This document shows, piece after piece, positions 1-6,876 of a stretch of DNA of 9,849 nt; the stretch's first letter is position 1; each line of letters begins with the position of its first letter. Location: contig CAJPUK010000084.1 of NCBI GenBank assembly GCA_905373785.1, positions 1-9,849 of the forward strand, written 5' to 3'. The stretch comes from an uncultured Johnsonella sp. (lineage in GTDB: Bacteria > Bacillota > Clostridia > Lachnospirales > Lachnospiraceae). The translations under genes and the position numbers were made by a program. The notes beneath the pieces were generated by a model. The model made no database searches, was not told the DNA's origin, and saw only the letters and a list, made by a program, of their open reading frames with translations.

Positions 1-133
1 CGTCCGTGATCTGTCTTATAATTCTTTCTACCAATATAGCGGTCTTTCCGCTTCCTGCCGCAGCGGAAACTAAAATATGTTTATTTCTTGTATCTATGGC
101 AGCCTGCTGCTCACTTGTCCATTTTCTCGTCAT
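1..133 (-). CDS. addA: ATP-dependent helicase/nuclease subunit A, N-terminal part (cut by window edge)
   Basis: This is the first 44 codons of AddA, the UvrD-like helicase and nuclease subunit that works with AddB to process double-strand-break ends for homologous recombination. The reverse strand from the ATG at 133 reads MTRKWTSEQQAAID, a UvrD-type Q motif, followed by LVSAAAGSGKTAILVER. The Walker A motif AAAGSGKT falls at residues 24-31 and would bind ATP. Family members begin in the same way, with a short lead, a WT..Q..AI motif and then A/GSGKT. The start overlaps the end of addB by 23 bases, and a GGAG-type ribosome site lies about 10 bases upstream inside addB, so the two are co-transcribed and probably translationally coupled. 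The rest of the gene lies to the left of the window. The identification is firm despite the short length, because both motifs and the addB neighbour agree. Confidence 0.93.
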   Translation of the reverse strand, partial: MTRKWTSEQQAAIDTRNKHILVSAAAGSGKTAILVERIIRQITD

Positions 134-3100
134 TTAATATCTTCTCCCATACAAGTTCATCTTTCATCTTCTTAAGTACATTATACTCATGCTGTCCGCT
201 CTTTTTATCAAATCCGCACAGGGCGGAATAGGCACAATAATCACAGGCTGTATAGTTTCCTCTTTGAGCCGGGCTTATGCGTATATTTCCTTTTTGTATA
301 TTTTGTGCTATATCAATGCTTTTATTTTTAACAAAGTTTCTCAGAGCCTCAATTCTTTCGCTTGAAGCCGTACTTGAACGGTAATCCTGAACTACCCCGT
401 CTTTTAAGCTTACAGGGATTACATCACTGTAAGAACTTATATTGGTATCAAGATTTTTTATGATATCCAGATCCGTATTTACTATACCGCTTGGACGAAA
501 ATAGTTAAGCCTTGCCCTTTCTATATCTTCCTTACTGCTGATATCTTCCATGGATATTATAGGCTCGTCAATATTTATATACATAAATGCCGCCGGAACT
601 ATTTCCTTATTCGGATATTTCTTTTTAAGCAACTCCATAATAACCTCAAGGTAGCTTACAAGCTGTATCTGCTTTCCGTAATATGCAAGATCCGTTTCCC
701 ACTTTGTAGAGCCGGTTTTATAATCTATAATTTTAAGTAGTACCTTATCCTCAAGTTCGCATACATCTACTCTGTCTATCTTTCCTCTAAGTCTTAGTTT
801 TTCCGTATCCGAAAGACTTATATTAAGGGATTTAAGTCCCTCCGCATAAGAAAAGCTCTTCTCGTTCCACAGGGGTAAGAAGTTTCCGAGTTTTATCTGT
901 TCAAGCAATATAACTATACTTTGCTTTGCCATACTCTCAAGTCTTGATAAACTGTACTTTTGCTTATTGCTGTCCGCATATATGGCAAATTCGGGCAAAA
1001 GCATAAGCTCATTTACAACAGCTTCAACTGTTTTATGCACCCTTGCATTTTCCATATTTCTTATATCAAACTTATCCTTTGATGAAAGATTAAAAAATCT
1101 TTCTATTACAGCATGTATAAATACTCCTATATCCACAGCCTCAAGACCGTAGGCTCTTCTTTCCTCAAGCCCTAAGCCGTATCTTGCAAAGTAAGAATAG
1201 GGGCAGTCTACATACTTTTCAAGAGAAGTAACGCTGCACTTTATCTCCCTTCCAAAAAGCTCCAAAGCCGTTTTTCTACCAAGCGCCGAATCTTTGTCTA
1301 TATATAGATATGCCTTTTCAAACATTTGCTTATCTACCGTTTTATATATACTTCTTAATTCCACATCCTTAGAACTTTTGTCTTCAAGCTCAAACTCACC
1401 TTTTTTAAGTGAGATTAAATCTCTTATAAATGCCTCCTTAAGCCCGTCTTTTGAATATATTTTAATAAGCTTGGCTGCGTTTATCACCTCTACATCTGTA
1501 AAAAGTGCTGCCAGCATAGCTACTATATAAGAAGGTTTTAATGATTTCCCCAAGTTATCTAAGTTTGAATAACTTACACTCAGGTATTCAAAGGACTTTG
1601 TAAGATTCATATAAAGGTAATACCTTTGCACTATCAAATCTTCTTTGGCAGTTGCCGAAAGCTCTATACCCTGGGACTTTAGGCTTTCTTTTTCTCTATC
1701 ATTTAATATACTGTCACTTTGCTTTAATTTAGGTATTATACCGTCATTGGCACCTACTACAAACAAGGCTCTTACCCTGTCTATCCTGCTTCTTTTTAAA
1801 TCTCCGAAAAACACCCTGTCAAGCTTTTTAGGTATCATACCTACACTTATCTGAGCAAAGCCCGCTTCCAAAAGTTCATATAACTCTTTGCTGCTTAGTT
1901 TTTCACCTCCAAGTAAATTATCAGTCTTATCCAGTAATGCTATAAGCTCCTCATATACTTTCTCATATTCCCTTGCATGTGCAAAATCTTTCGCCTCTTC
2001 AAACTCCTTGCTTAAGTCAAGCATCTTAGCCTTTGCATCCTTTGAGTCTATAAGCCTTATAAGCTCTTCTATTACCTTTTTTGTATCGGCGGATTTTGAT
2101 TTTAAGAGCTTATAAAGAGGCTCCAGATCCTCTACTATTATGTTTTTAGAAATATTTAATTCCTCAATATCGACACCGCTAAGCTGCCTTGGAATATGCT
2201 CCCATGTCTTTTTTATCTTTGCCAATCCCTTAATTCCGCATATATACATATAGTCATCTATGGAAGCCAGTGTGGAGTAGTCCATGTCTATCAATGGACT
2301 GCGTATGTATCTCATAACGGAAGTGTAAGAAAACTCCTCTCTTACAACGCTAAGACAGGCTCTTACAAATTCCACTAAAATATTGGAGCTTATGCTTATG
2401 TTATCGTCTATAAATACGGGAATATCGTTCAGTCTGCACTTATGCTTAAATTTATCTATATAAGATGGCATATCCGCACAAAGAATAGTTATGTCCTTAT
2501 ATCTTAAGTCCTTTTCCTTAACCAAATGCATTATACGGCTTACTGCCATATCGACTTCTTCGTCAATATTAGCCGCTTTTATAATATCTACTTTTTTCTC
2601 GGCACTGATTTTAGAATAGGGCTTGTATCTTAGAAAGTATTTTTCAATATGCTCTATTGCCTTACTTTTGACAAAGTTTGAATCTTTGGCTTTAAGCTTA
2701 TCATTCAGATCAATATACTCTATATCTTTAACTGCCGCCTTATTGCATAACGCAACTATTTTTTCATACATTCCCTTACTCATGCTAAATAAGTCGGCTT
2801 CATCGGTTTTTTCTTTTATATTCTCACCCGTTCCTATAGTTACGGTACAGCTAAGTGTTGAACAATGTTTTAATAATTCTTCTATCAGCTTATACTGTAT
2901 AGGGGTAAATCCTGTAAATCCGTCAAGTATTATACTTGCTCCTTTTATAAAATTGCTTTCTTTTATATACTTTACAAGTATGTCCGGTATTTCCTCAGTA
3001 CTTATATACTTATCCTTCGTATAGCCTATAAAACTTTCATACATAAGGTTAAGATCCTTTAATTTGTGTCTTAAGCCTGTGGGAATATTTTCATTCTTTG

Positions 3101-3521
3101 ATATTTCTTCTATTCTTTCACTGCTTATATCATACTGGTAAAGCTCCGATATCATGGACTTGATATTGTCTATAAAGCCTGTTTTGGCAAATTGATTTTT
3201 CCAGACCCCAAGTTCCTTGGATCTGTCCATGGAAAGTTTCCTTATAATCATTACCTTGGCTATATCATCCAAGATATCGGGAGTTACTATACCAAGCTCC
3301 GTAAATACTCTGTATGCGAGTCTGTTAAAACTAAGTACATCTATGTTGTCGGTTGCATGAAAAGGATGCAGCTGCACTATAGCCTTTTGTGTCTGCATGG
3401 TGTACTGCTCGGGTACTAATATTATAAAAGTTTTGTAGGGATTTTTTATAGCCTCTTTTATACAGTTCTTATATGCAAATGTAGTCTTTCCGCTGCCGGA
3501 AGCTCCCAGGATAAATCTCAT
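111..3521 (-). CDS. addB: ATP-dependent helicase/nuclease subunit B
   Basis: AddB is the partner of AddA in the Firmicutes equivalent of RecBCD. It is a cytoplasmic enzyme that resects broken DNA ends and responds to Chi. Numbered from the Met at 3521 (1136 aa), the protein opens with Walker A GASGSGKT at residues 6-13. It has the conserved FVVGANDGIIP segment near 587-597. Its C-terminal RecB-type nuclease domain has H803, D916 (GKIDRVD) and D933/K935 (IIDYKTG). Cysteines C773, C1093, C1096 and C1102 have the spacing of the four iron-sulfur ligands I recall for Bacillus subtilis AddB, so the [4Fe-4S] cluster and nuclease should both be intact. An upstream ATG at 3554 would add 11 residues. 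I prefer 3521 because GAGG stands 8 bases before it and other AddB proteins begin just before Walker A. The upstream ATG has a weaker AGGA at 4 bases. addA follows with a 23-base overlap. Confidence 0.96.
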   Translation of the reverse strand: MRFILGASGSGKTTFAYKNCIKEAIKNPYKTFIILVPEQYTMQTQKAIVQLHPFHATDNIDVLSFNRLAYRVFTELGIVTPDILDDIAKVMIIRKLSMDRSKELGVWKNQFAKTGFIDNIKSMISELYQYDISSERIEEISKNENIPTGLRHKLKDLNLMYESFIGYTKDKYISTEEIPDILVKYIKESNFIKGASIILDGFTGFTPIQYKLIEELLKHCSTLSCTVTIGTGENIKEKTDEADLFSMSKGMYEKIVALCNKAAVKDIEYIDLNDKLKAKDSNFVKSKAIEHIEKYFLRYKPYSKISAEKKVDIIKAANIDEEVDMAVSRIMHLVKEKDLRYKDITILCADMPSYIDKFKHKCRLNDIPVFIDDNISISSNILVEFVRACLSVVREEFSYTSVMRYIRSPLIDMDYSTLASIDDYMYICGIKGLAKIKKTWEHIPRQLSGVDIEELNISKNIIVEDLEPLYKLLKSKSADTKKVIEELIRLIDSKDAKAKMLDLSKEFEEAKDFAHAREYEKVYEELIALLDKTDNLLGGEKLSSKELYELLEAGFAQISVGMIPKKLDRVFFGDLKRSRIDRVRALFVVGANDGIIPKLKQSDSILNDREKESLKSQGIELSATAKEDLIVQRYYLYMNLTKSFEYLSVSYSNLDNLGKSLKPSYIVAMLAALFTDVEVINAAKLIKIYSKDGLKEAFIRDLISLKKGEFELEDKSSKDVELRSIYKTVDKQMFEKAYLYIDKDSALGRKTALELFGREIKCSVTSLEKYVDCPYSYFARYGLGLEERRAYGLEAVDIGVFIHAVIERFFNLSSKDKFDIRNMENARVHKTVEAVVNELMLLPEFAIYADSNKQKYSLSRLESMAKQSIVILLEQIKLGNFLPLWNEKSFSYAEGLKSLNISLSDTEKLRLRGKIDRVDVCELEDKVLLKIIDYKTGSTKWETDLAYYGKQIQLVSYLEVIMELLKKKYPNKEIVPAAFMYINIDEPIISMEDISSKEDIERARLNYFRPSGIVNTDLDIIKNLDTNISSYSDVIPVSLKDGVVQDYRSSTASSERIEALRNFVKNKSIDIAQNIQKGNIRISPAQRGNYTACDYCAYSALCGFDKKSGQHEYNVLKKMKDELVWEKILNDEKMDK

Positions 3522-3605
3522 TTTCGCTACCTCAAGATTAAAATTTATCTTCATTATATCCTAAAACCGACTTTTTTAATATCTACTTTATTTGCCTATC
3601 TTTCA

Positions 3606-3634
3606 TTAATACCGGATATATGTTACAATGTCTA
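3606..3634 (-). promoter_or_regulatory. Candidate sigma-A promoter for addB-addA
   Basis: On the minus strand, TAGACA (3629-3634, 5 of 6 to the -35 consensus) is followed after exactly 17 bases by TATTAA (3606-3611, a weaker -10). The likely transcript start is near 3600, giving a leader of about 45 to 80 bases depending on which addB start is used. The site is seen by eye only. It partly abuts the divergent pncB promoter candidate, so polymerase could probably not occupy both at once. Confidence 0.5.
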
Positions 3635-3651
3635 AGTATCTCACTTATAAA
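3623..3651 (+). promoter_or_regulatory. Candidate promoter for pncB
   Basis: TTACAA (3623-3628), a 17-base spacer and TATAAA (3646-3651, 5 of 6) form a plausible sigma-A promoter about 80 bases before pncB. A second possibility is the perfect TATAAT at 3667-3672, which lacks a good -35 element. Only one or neither may be used. The first candidate's -10 lies inside the inverted repeat at 3638-3663. Confidence 0.45.
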
Positions 3652-3663
3652 ACCTTGTGAGAT
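3638..3663. promoter_or_regulatory. Inverted repeat, candidate operator of pncB
   Basis: ATCTCAC (3638-3644) and GTGAGAT (3657-3663) are perfect 7-base inverted arms separated by 12 bases, a geometry typical of a dimeric repressor site about two helical turns across. The repeat encloses the candidate -10 TATAAA and ends just before TATAAT. Binding here would block pncB. NAD-salvage genes in Firmicutes are often under nicotinate-responsive repressors such as NiaR, but I cannot match these arms to a known motif with confidence. A short RNA hairpin is the alternative. There is no T-tract after it, so it is not a terminator. Confidence 0.4.
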
Positions 3664-3720
3664 TTGTATAATGTATATTTAAGCTATAAGATTTATTGTA
3701 GCTTTTACAAGACTTAATAA

Positions 3721-3726
3721 AGGAGG
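3721..3726 (+). promoter_or_regulatory. Ribosome-binding site of pncB
   Basis: A perfect AGGAGG lies 6 bases before the ATG at 3733. It fixes the start and predicts efficient translation. Confidence 0.9.
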
Positions 3727-3732
3727 CTGGAA

Positions 3733-5184
3733 ATGCGAAACCTTAGTTTACTTACTGATTTATATCAATTAACCATGTTGCAGGGTTACTTCGAAGAAAA
3801 ACAGGCAAATGAAACCGTTATCTTTGATATGTTCTTTAGAAATAACCCTCACTCAGGAGGCTACTCTGTCTGTGCCGGTTTGCAACAAGTCATAGAATAT
3901 ATAGAGGGACTGCACTTTGCGGATGAAGATATCAGTTATCTTAAAACTCTTAATTTATTTAGTGATAAATTTTTATCATATCTAAAGGACTTCAAATTTA
4001 CCGGAGATATCTACGCTATCCCTGAAGGCAGCGTAATATTTCCAAAAGAACCCATCATGAAAATTGTAGCTCCGATTATGGAAGCTCAACTTATAGAAAC
4101 CGCCCTTCTTAATATTATAAACCATCAATCCTTAATAGCGACCAAGGCATCCCGTGTTGTATTTGCCGCAAATGGTGATACGGTACTGGAGTTCGGTCTC
4201 AGAAGAGCCCAGGGACCTGATGCGGGCATCTATGGTGCAAGAGCCGCTATGATAGCCGGATGTTTTGCTACCAGCAATGTACTTGCCGGACAGATGTTTG
4301 ATGTTCCTATAAGAGGCACTCATGCTCACAGTTGGGTAATGAGCTTTAGTGACGAGCTTACCGCCTTTAGAAAATATGCCAATCTTTATCCTAATGCCTG
4401 TATTCTTTTGGTAGATACCTACGATACCTTAAAATCCGGTGTACCTAACGCTATTAAAGTATTTAATGAGATGAGAGAAAAGGGGATAGAGCTTAAAAAT
4501 TACGGTATAAGACTGGACAGCGGAGACCTTTCCTATCTTTCCAAAAAGGCAAGACAGCTTCTTGATAATGCCGGTTTTAAGGATGCCATAATTTCCGCCT
4601 CCAATGATTTAGACGAGAATCTAATCAGCTCTTTGAAACTACAGGGTGCAAAGATAAGCTCATGGGGTGTCGGAACTAATATGATCACCTCCAAAGACTG
4701 TCCTGCATTTGGAGGAGTGTATAAACTTTCTGCCGTATATGAAAGTGATAAAAAAGCCTTTAAGGCAAAGATAAAACTTTCAGAAAATGCCGAAAAAAAC
4801 ACCAACCCCGGAAATAAAAAGATATATAGGATCTATGATAATGATACGAAAAAAATAATAGCCGACCTTATCTGCCTTGAGGAAGAAACTTTGAATACTT
4901 CAGAAGAGCTGCTTCTTTTCGATCCTCTGGATACTTGGAAGAAGACTTTGCTTCCTGCCGACACTTATTATACAAAAGAACTTTTAGTACCTATATTTAA
5001 AAACGGTAACTGTGTATACCAAAGTCCTTCCGTTATGGAAATCAGGGAGTATTGTAAAGAAGAAATGGATACTCTGTGGGAGGAGTCAAGGAGACTTGAG
5101 TATCCGCATAGGACCCATGTGGATCTGTCACAGAAGTTGTGGGATTTAAAGAATAGTTTGTTGAATGAGTATCATAATAAGTAG
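3733..5184 (+). CDS. pncB: Nicotinate phosphoribosyltransferase
   Basis: This cytoplasmic enzyme of the NAD salvage (Preiss-Handler) pathway makes nicotinate mononucleotide from nicotinate and PRPP with ATP hydrolysis. The 483-residue protein is full length. It starts with the family opening LLTDLYQLTMLQGYF (6-20), which contributes to substrate binding. It carries EFGLRRAQGPDAG (153-165), then GTHAHSW (195-201), whose H199 aligns with the His phosphorylated in the family (GT.AHEW in the Salmonella enzyme). It also has LLVDTYDTLKSG (225-236), IRLDSGDLSYLS (259-270) around the phosphate site, and GVGTNMITSKDCPAFGG (312-328) at the PRPP-binding end. An AGGAGG site at 6 bases sets the start. The gene is divergent from addB and is followed by a long repeat region without a canonical terminator. 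The firm family motifs leave little doubt. Confidence 0.97.
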   Translation: MRNLSLLTDLYQLTMLQGYFEEKQANETVIFDMFFRNNPHSGGYSVCAGLQQVIEYIEGLHFADEDISYLKTLNLFSDKFLSYLKDFKFTGDIYAIPEGSVIFPKEPIMKIVAPIMEAQLIETALLNIINHQSLIATKASRVVFAANGDTVLEFGLRRAQGPDAGIYGARAAMIAGCFATSNVLAGQMFDVPIRGTHAHSWVMSFSDELTAFRKYANLYPNACILLVDTYDTLKSGVPNAIKVFNEMREKGIELKNYGIRLDSGDLSYLSKKARQLLDNAGFKDAIISASNDLDENLISSLKLQGAKISSWGVGTNMITSKDCPAFGGVYKLSAVYESDKKAFKAKIKLSENAEKNTNPGNKKIYRIYDNDTKKIIADLICLEEETLNTSEELLLFDPLDTWKKTLLPADTYYTKELLVPIFKNGNCVYQSPSVMEIREYCKEEMDTLWEESRRLEYPHRTHVDLSQKLWDLKNSLLNEYHNK

Positions 5185-5190
5185 GGGACA

Positions 5191-5266
5191 AAAAATTCCT
5201 TGTAGGTGTTTGTAGTACGAAAAGTTCCTTGTAAGTGTTTGTTTATAGTACGAAAAGTTCCTTGTA
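5191..5266. repeat. Left repeat array of a composite element (3 copies)
   Basis: TTCCTTGTA occurs at 5196, 5225 and 5258, with periods of 29 and 33 bases. Between copies lies GTGTTTGT followed by AGTACGAAAAG; the second spacer has a 4-base insertion. The core GAAAAGTTCCTTGTAA is the reverse complement, with one base difference, of TTACAAGGACTTTTC in the array at 5429-5640. The third copy also forms the outer left arm of the palindrome. It begins 6 bases after the pncB stop codon. No coding function is supported. Confidence 0.8.
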
Positions 5267-5445
5267 ATTCAATCTTACTCGCAGTACTTTCTCAAAGCTT
5301 CGACAAATTTTACACAGACTGCGGAACTCACTTGTCTGCCAAAATCGGGCAGACTGCGTTCAAACAGTCCTCGTCTGTGGAATTTGTATCTCGCTTTATC
5401 AAAAGTACTAAACGCTAAAAAGATTGGATTACAAGGACTTTTCTA
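5251..5445. repeat. Long imperfect palindrome (about 195 bp), possible MITE-like element
   Basis: The centre is GTCTGCC (5334-5340), loop AAAATCG, GGCAGAC (5348-5354). Going outward, matching blocks recur in inverted order on both sides: AATTTGT, GCTTT, AAAGTACT, AAGATTG, ATTACAAGGA and CTTTTC, at nearly symmetric distances out to about 93-100 bases from the centre. The arms differ by small indels and substitutions, so this is an old or degenerating palindrome. Transcribed, it would form a long hairpin, but no U-tract follows, so it is not a normal terminator. A non-autonomous repeat element or a structured RNA are the main options. ORFs across it lack ribosome sites and look incidental. Confidence 0.75.
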
Positions 5446-5640
5446 CTTAGAGGCAGTGTCGAGAGCAGGGGGAGTTACAAGGATTTTTCTATCTGAGAGG
5501 AAGTGCAGGGAGCAAGGTGGTGTTACAAGGTCTTTTCTATCTGAGAGGAAGTGCAGGGAGCGTTGCAAGGACTTTTTCATCTGAGAGGAAGTGCAGAGAG
5601 CGTTGCAAGGATTTTTTCATCTGAGAGGGAGTGTGGAGAA
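5429..5640. repeat. Right tandem repeat array (5 copies of about 40 bp)
   Basis: TTACAAGG or TTGCAAGG begins copies at 5429, 5475, 5523, 5563 and 5603, giving periods of 46, 48, 40 and 40. Each copy reads on through a T-rich stretch into CTGAGAGGAAGTGCAGGGAG (seen at 5493, 5541, 5581 and, altered, 5621). A 40-base period shifts the reading frame at each copy, which argues against a repetitive protein. The last two copies are nearly identical and so are probably the most recent duplication. The fifth copy runs directly into the start of the S66 peptidase gene and provides its purine-rich ribosome-binding region. The core is shared, inverted, with the array at 5191-5266. Confidence 0.85.
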
Positions 5641-5641
5641 T

Positions 5642-6673
5642 ATGGTTAAGAAAATAGGTATTGTCAGCTTGTCAAGCGGTATTTTAGGAGAGAGTTTTAT
5701 CGAACACGAGCTTAAAATAGGTATGGAAAGGTTGAATAAATATGGCATGGATTTTGAGTTTCTACCTAATGCACTAAAGGGTATAGACTTTATAAAAAAT
5801 AACCCTAAAAGCAGAGCGGAGGATTTGCTGACTGCTTTTAAGGATGATTCCATTGATGTGATTTTATGTGCAATAGGAGGAGATGATACATATAGATTGT
5901 TACCTTATCTGTTTGAAAATAATGAATTAAAAAATATTGCCAAACAGAAAATATTTTTAGGCTTCTCCGATACGACTATAAATCATTTTATGTTGCATAA
6001 AGTCGGTATCAAAACATTTTATGGACAGGCATTTTTACCTGATGTATGTGAACTCTCCAATGAAATGTTACCCTATACAAAAAAATACTTTGAAGAGTTG
6101 ATTACAACAGGGCAAATCAAAGAAGTACGCCCAAGTGATGTTTGGTATGAAGAGAGGGAAGATTTTAGCAAAGAGGCTATAGGAACCGATATGCTTCAGC
6201 ACAAAAATACCGGTTTTGAATTATTGAGTGGCAAACCTATATTTAACGGAAAGATTCTGGGAGGTTGTCTGGAGTCCATATATTATATGTTTGATAACTA
6301 TAGATTTGAAGATACGGTAGCTTTATGTAATAAATATAATTTATTTCCTAAACTTGAAGATTGGAGAGGTAAAATTTTATTGTTAGAAACCAGTGAAGAA
6401 AAACCCGAGCCAAATTTATTCAGAAAAATGATCAACACTATAAAGGAACAGGGTATATTTAATGTACTTTCAGGTGTTTTAGTCGGAAAACCTCAAAATG
6501 AAACATACTACAAAGAGTACAGGCAAATTTTGTTAGAAGAGATTGCTAATAAAGAGCTGTCTGTCGTTTATAACCTCAATGTAGGTCATGCAACACCCAG
6601 ATGTATTATTCCGTTTGGAGTTGAGGCGAAAGTGGATGTAGGTAAACAGGTAATTGTTTTTAATGATTTGTAG
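5642..6673 (+). CDS. S66 family peptidase, MccF/LD-carboxypeptidase-like
   Basis: This is a cytoplasmic serine-peptidase-fold protein of 343 residues, the usual length for MccF. The family includes LdcA, which trims the tetrapeptide of recycled murein, and MccF, which cleaves microcin C-type aminoacyl nucleotides. Visible marks are the N-terminal strand KKIGIVSLSSG, the nucleophile elbow AIGGDDTYRLLPYL (77-90), GFSDTT (107-112), ILGGCLESI (205-213), ILLLETSEE (245-253, catalytic Glu E249) and GHATPRCIIPFGVEAKVD (315-332, catalytic His H316). The nucleophile position is T83, where LdcA and MccF have Ser. The GGDxT..LLP context is closer to MccF (GGDNS..LLP) than to LdcA. I set the start at the ATG at 5642, where the fold begins; the upstream GTG at 5591 lies inside the repeat array. 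GGAG is only 3 bases away and AGAGGGAG about 10. No clear promoter was seen, so read-through from pncB is possible. Substrate unknown. Confidence 0.85.
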   Translation: MVKKIGIVSLSSGILGESFIEHELKIGMERLNKYGMDFEFLPNALKGIDFIKNNPKSRAEDLLTAFKDDSIDVILCAIGGDDTYRLLPYLFENNELKNIAKQKIFLGFSDTTINHFMLHKVGIKTFYGQAFLPDVCELSNEMLPYTKKYFEELITTGQIKEVRPSDVWYEEREDFSKEAIGTDMLQHKNTGFELLSGKPIFNGKILGGCLESIYYMFDNYRFEDTVALCNKYNLFPKLEDWRGKILLLETSEEKPEPNLFRKMINTIKEQGIFNVLSGVLVGKPQNETYYKEYRQILLEEIANKELSVVYNLNVGHATPRCIIPFGVEAKVDVGKQVIVFNDL

Positions 6674-6707
6674 GGTAGTTAGCAGCATAAACAATAGTCA
6701 GAAAAGG

Positions 6708-6806
6708 TTCAATAACAATAATTAACATAAACACTCTATCCGTCTCTGCCCAAAGCTGCCGACCAAATAGCATTCAACAGCAATAATTGACAGAAACACT
6801 CCCTAT
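6708..6806. repeat. Degenerate direct repeat, two copies 65 bases apart
   Basis: Two copies of about 33 bases lie at 6708-6739 and 6773-6806. They share CAATAATT, then ACA, then AAACACTC and CTAT/TAT, with a few substitutions and a 2-base gap. The spacer is 33 bases. The repeat sits between the S66 stop codon and the terminator and shows no coding potential. It may be a remnant of a local duplication. Confidence 0.6.
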
Positions 6807-6815
6807 AGTTGATAA

Positions 6816-6858
6816 TAAAAGAGGACTTCTACACTTTGCTGTAAACAGTCCTCTTTTA
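6816..6858. terminator. Bidirectional intrinsic terminator between convergent genes
   Basis: TAAAAGAGGACT (6816-6827) pairs perfectly with AGTCCTCTTTTA (6847-6858). A second small stem, TACA (6830-6833) with TGTA (6840-6843), lies in the loop. The arm ends give a T-run in either direction. It lies 18 bases past the permease stop on the minus strand and 142 bases past the S66 stop on the plus strand, so it can end both transcripts. It fits the permease operon best. Confidence 0.85.
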
Positions 6859-6876
6859 GATATTGATTTTTAGATT

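Noticed and set aside
2623..3024. 133-codon plus-strand ORF opposite addB
   Set aside because: It is wholly antisense to addB, has no recognisable domain or ribosome site, and its Ser/Leu-rich composition is typical of a shadow frame.
5334..5354. GTCTGCC/GGCAGAC hairpin as terminator of pncB
   Set aside because: The stem is good but the following bases (TGCGTTC) contain no T-tract, so it is treated as the centre of the larger palindrome.
5206..5418. Plus-strand ORF of 70 codons in the repeat region
   Set aside because: It starts at GTG without a ribosome site, its N-terminus is just the translated left repeat (VRKVPC twice), and the rest spans the palindrome. The sequence is better explained as a noncoding repeat.
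5384..5584. Plus-strand ORF of 66 codons with repeated FLSERKCRE
   Set aside because: It has a TTG start and no ribosome site. The repetition comes from the 48-base period between two copies, and the 40-base period elsewhere breaks the frame, so no protein repeat is being kept.
5191..5640. CRISPR array
   Set aside because: Repeat periods and spacers are irregular, the spacers themselves are repeated rather than unique, the arrays are inverted relative to each other, and no cas gene is present.
5591..5641. 17-residue N-terminal extension of the S66 protein from GTG at 5591
   Set aside because: It is translated from the tandem repeat and lies before the first strand of the fold. MccF-type alignment begins at the ATG at 5642.
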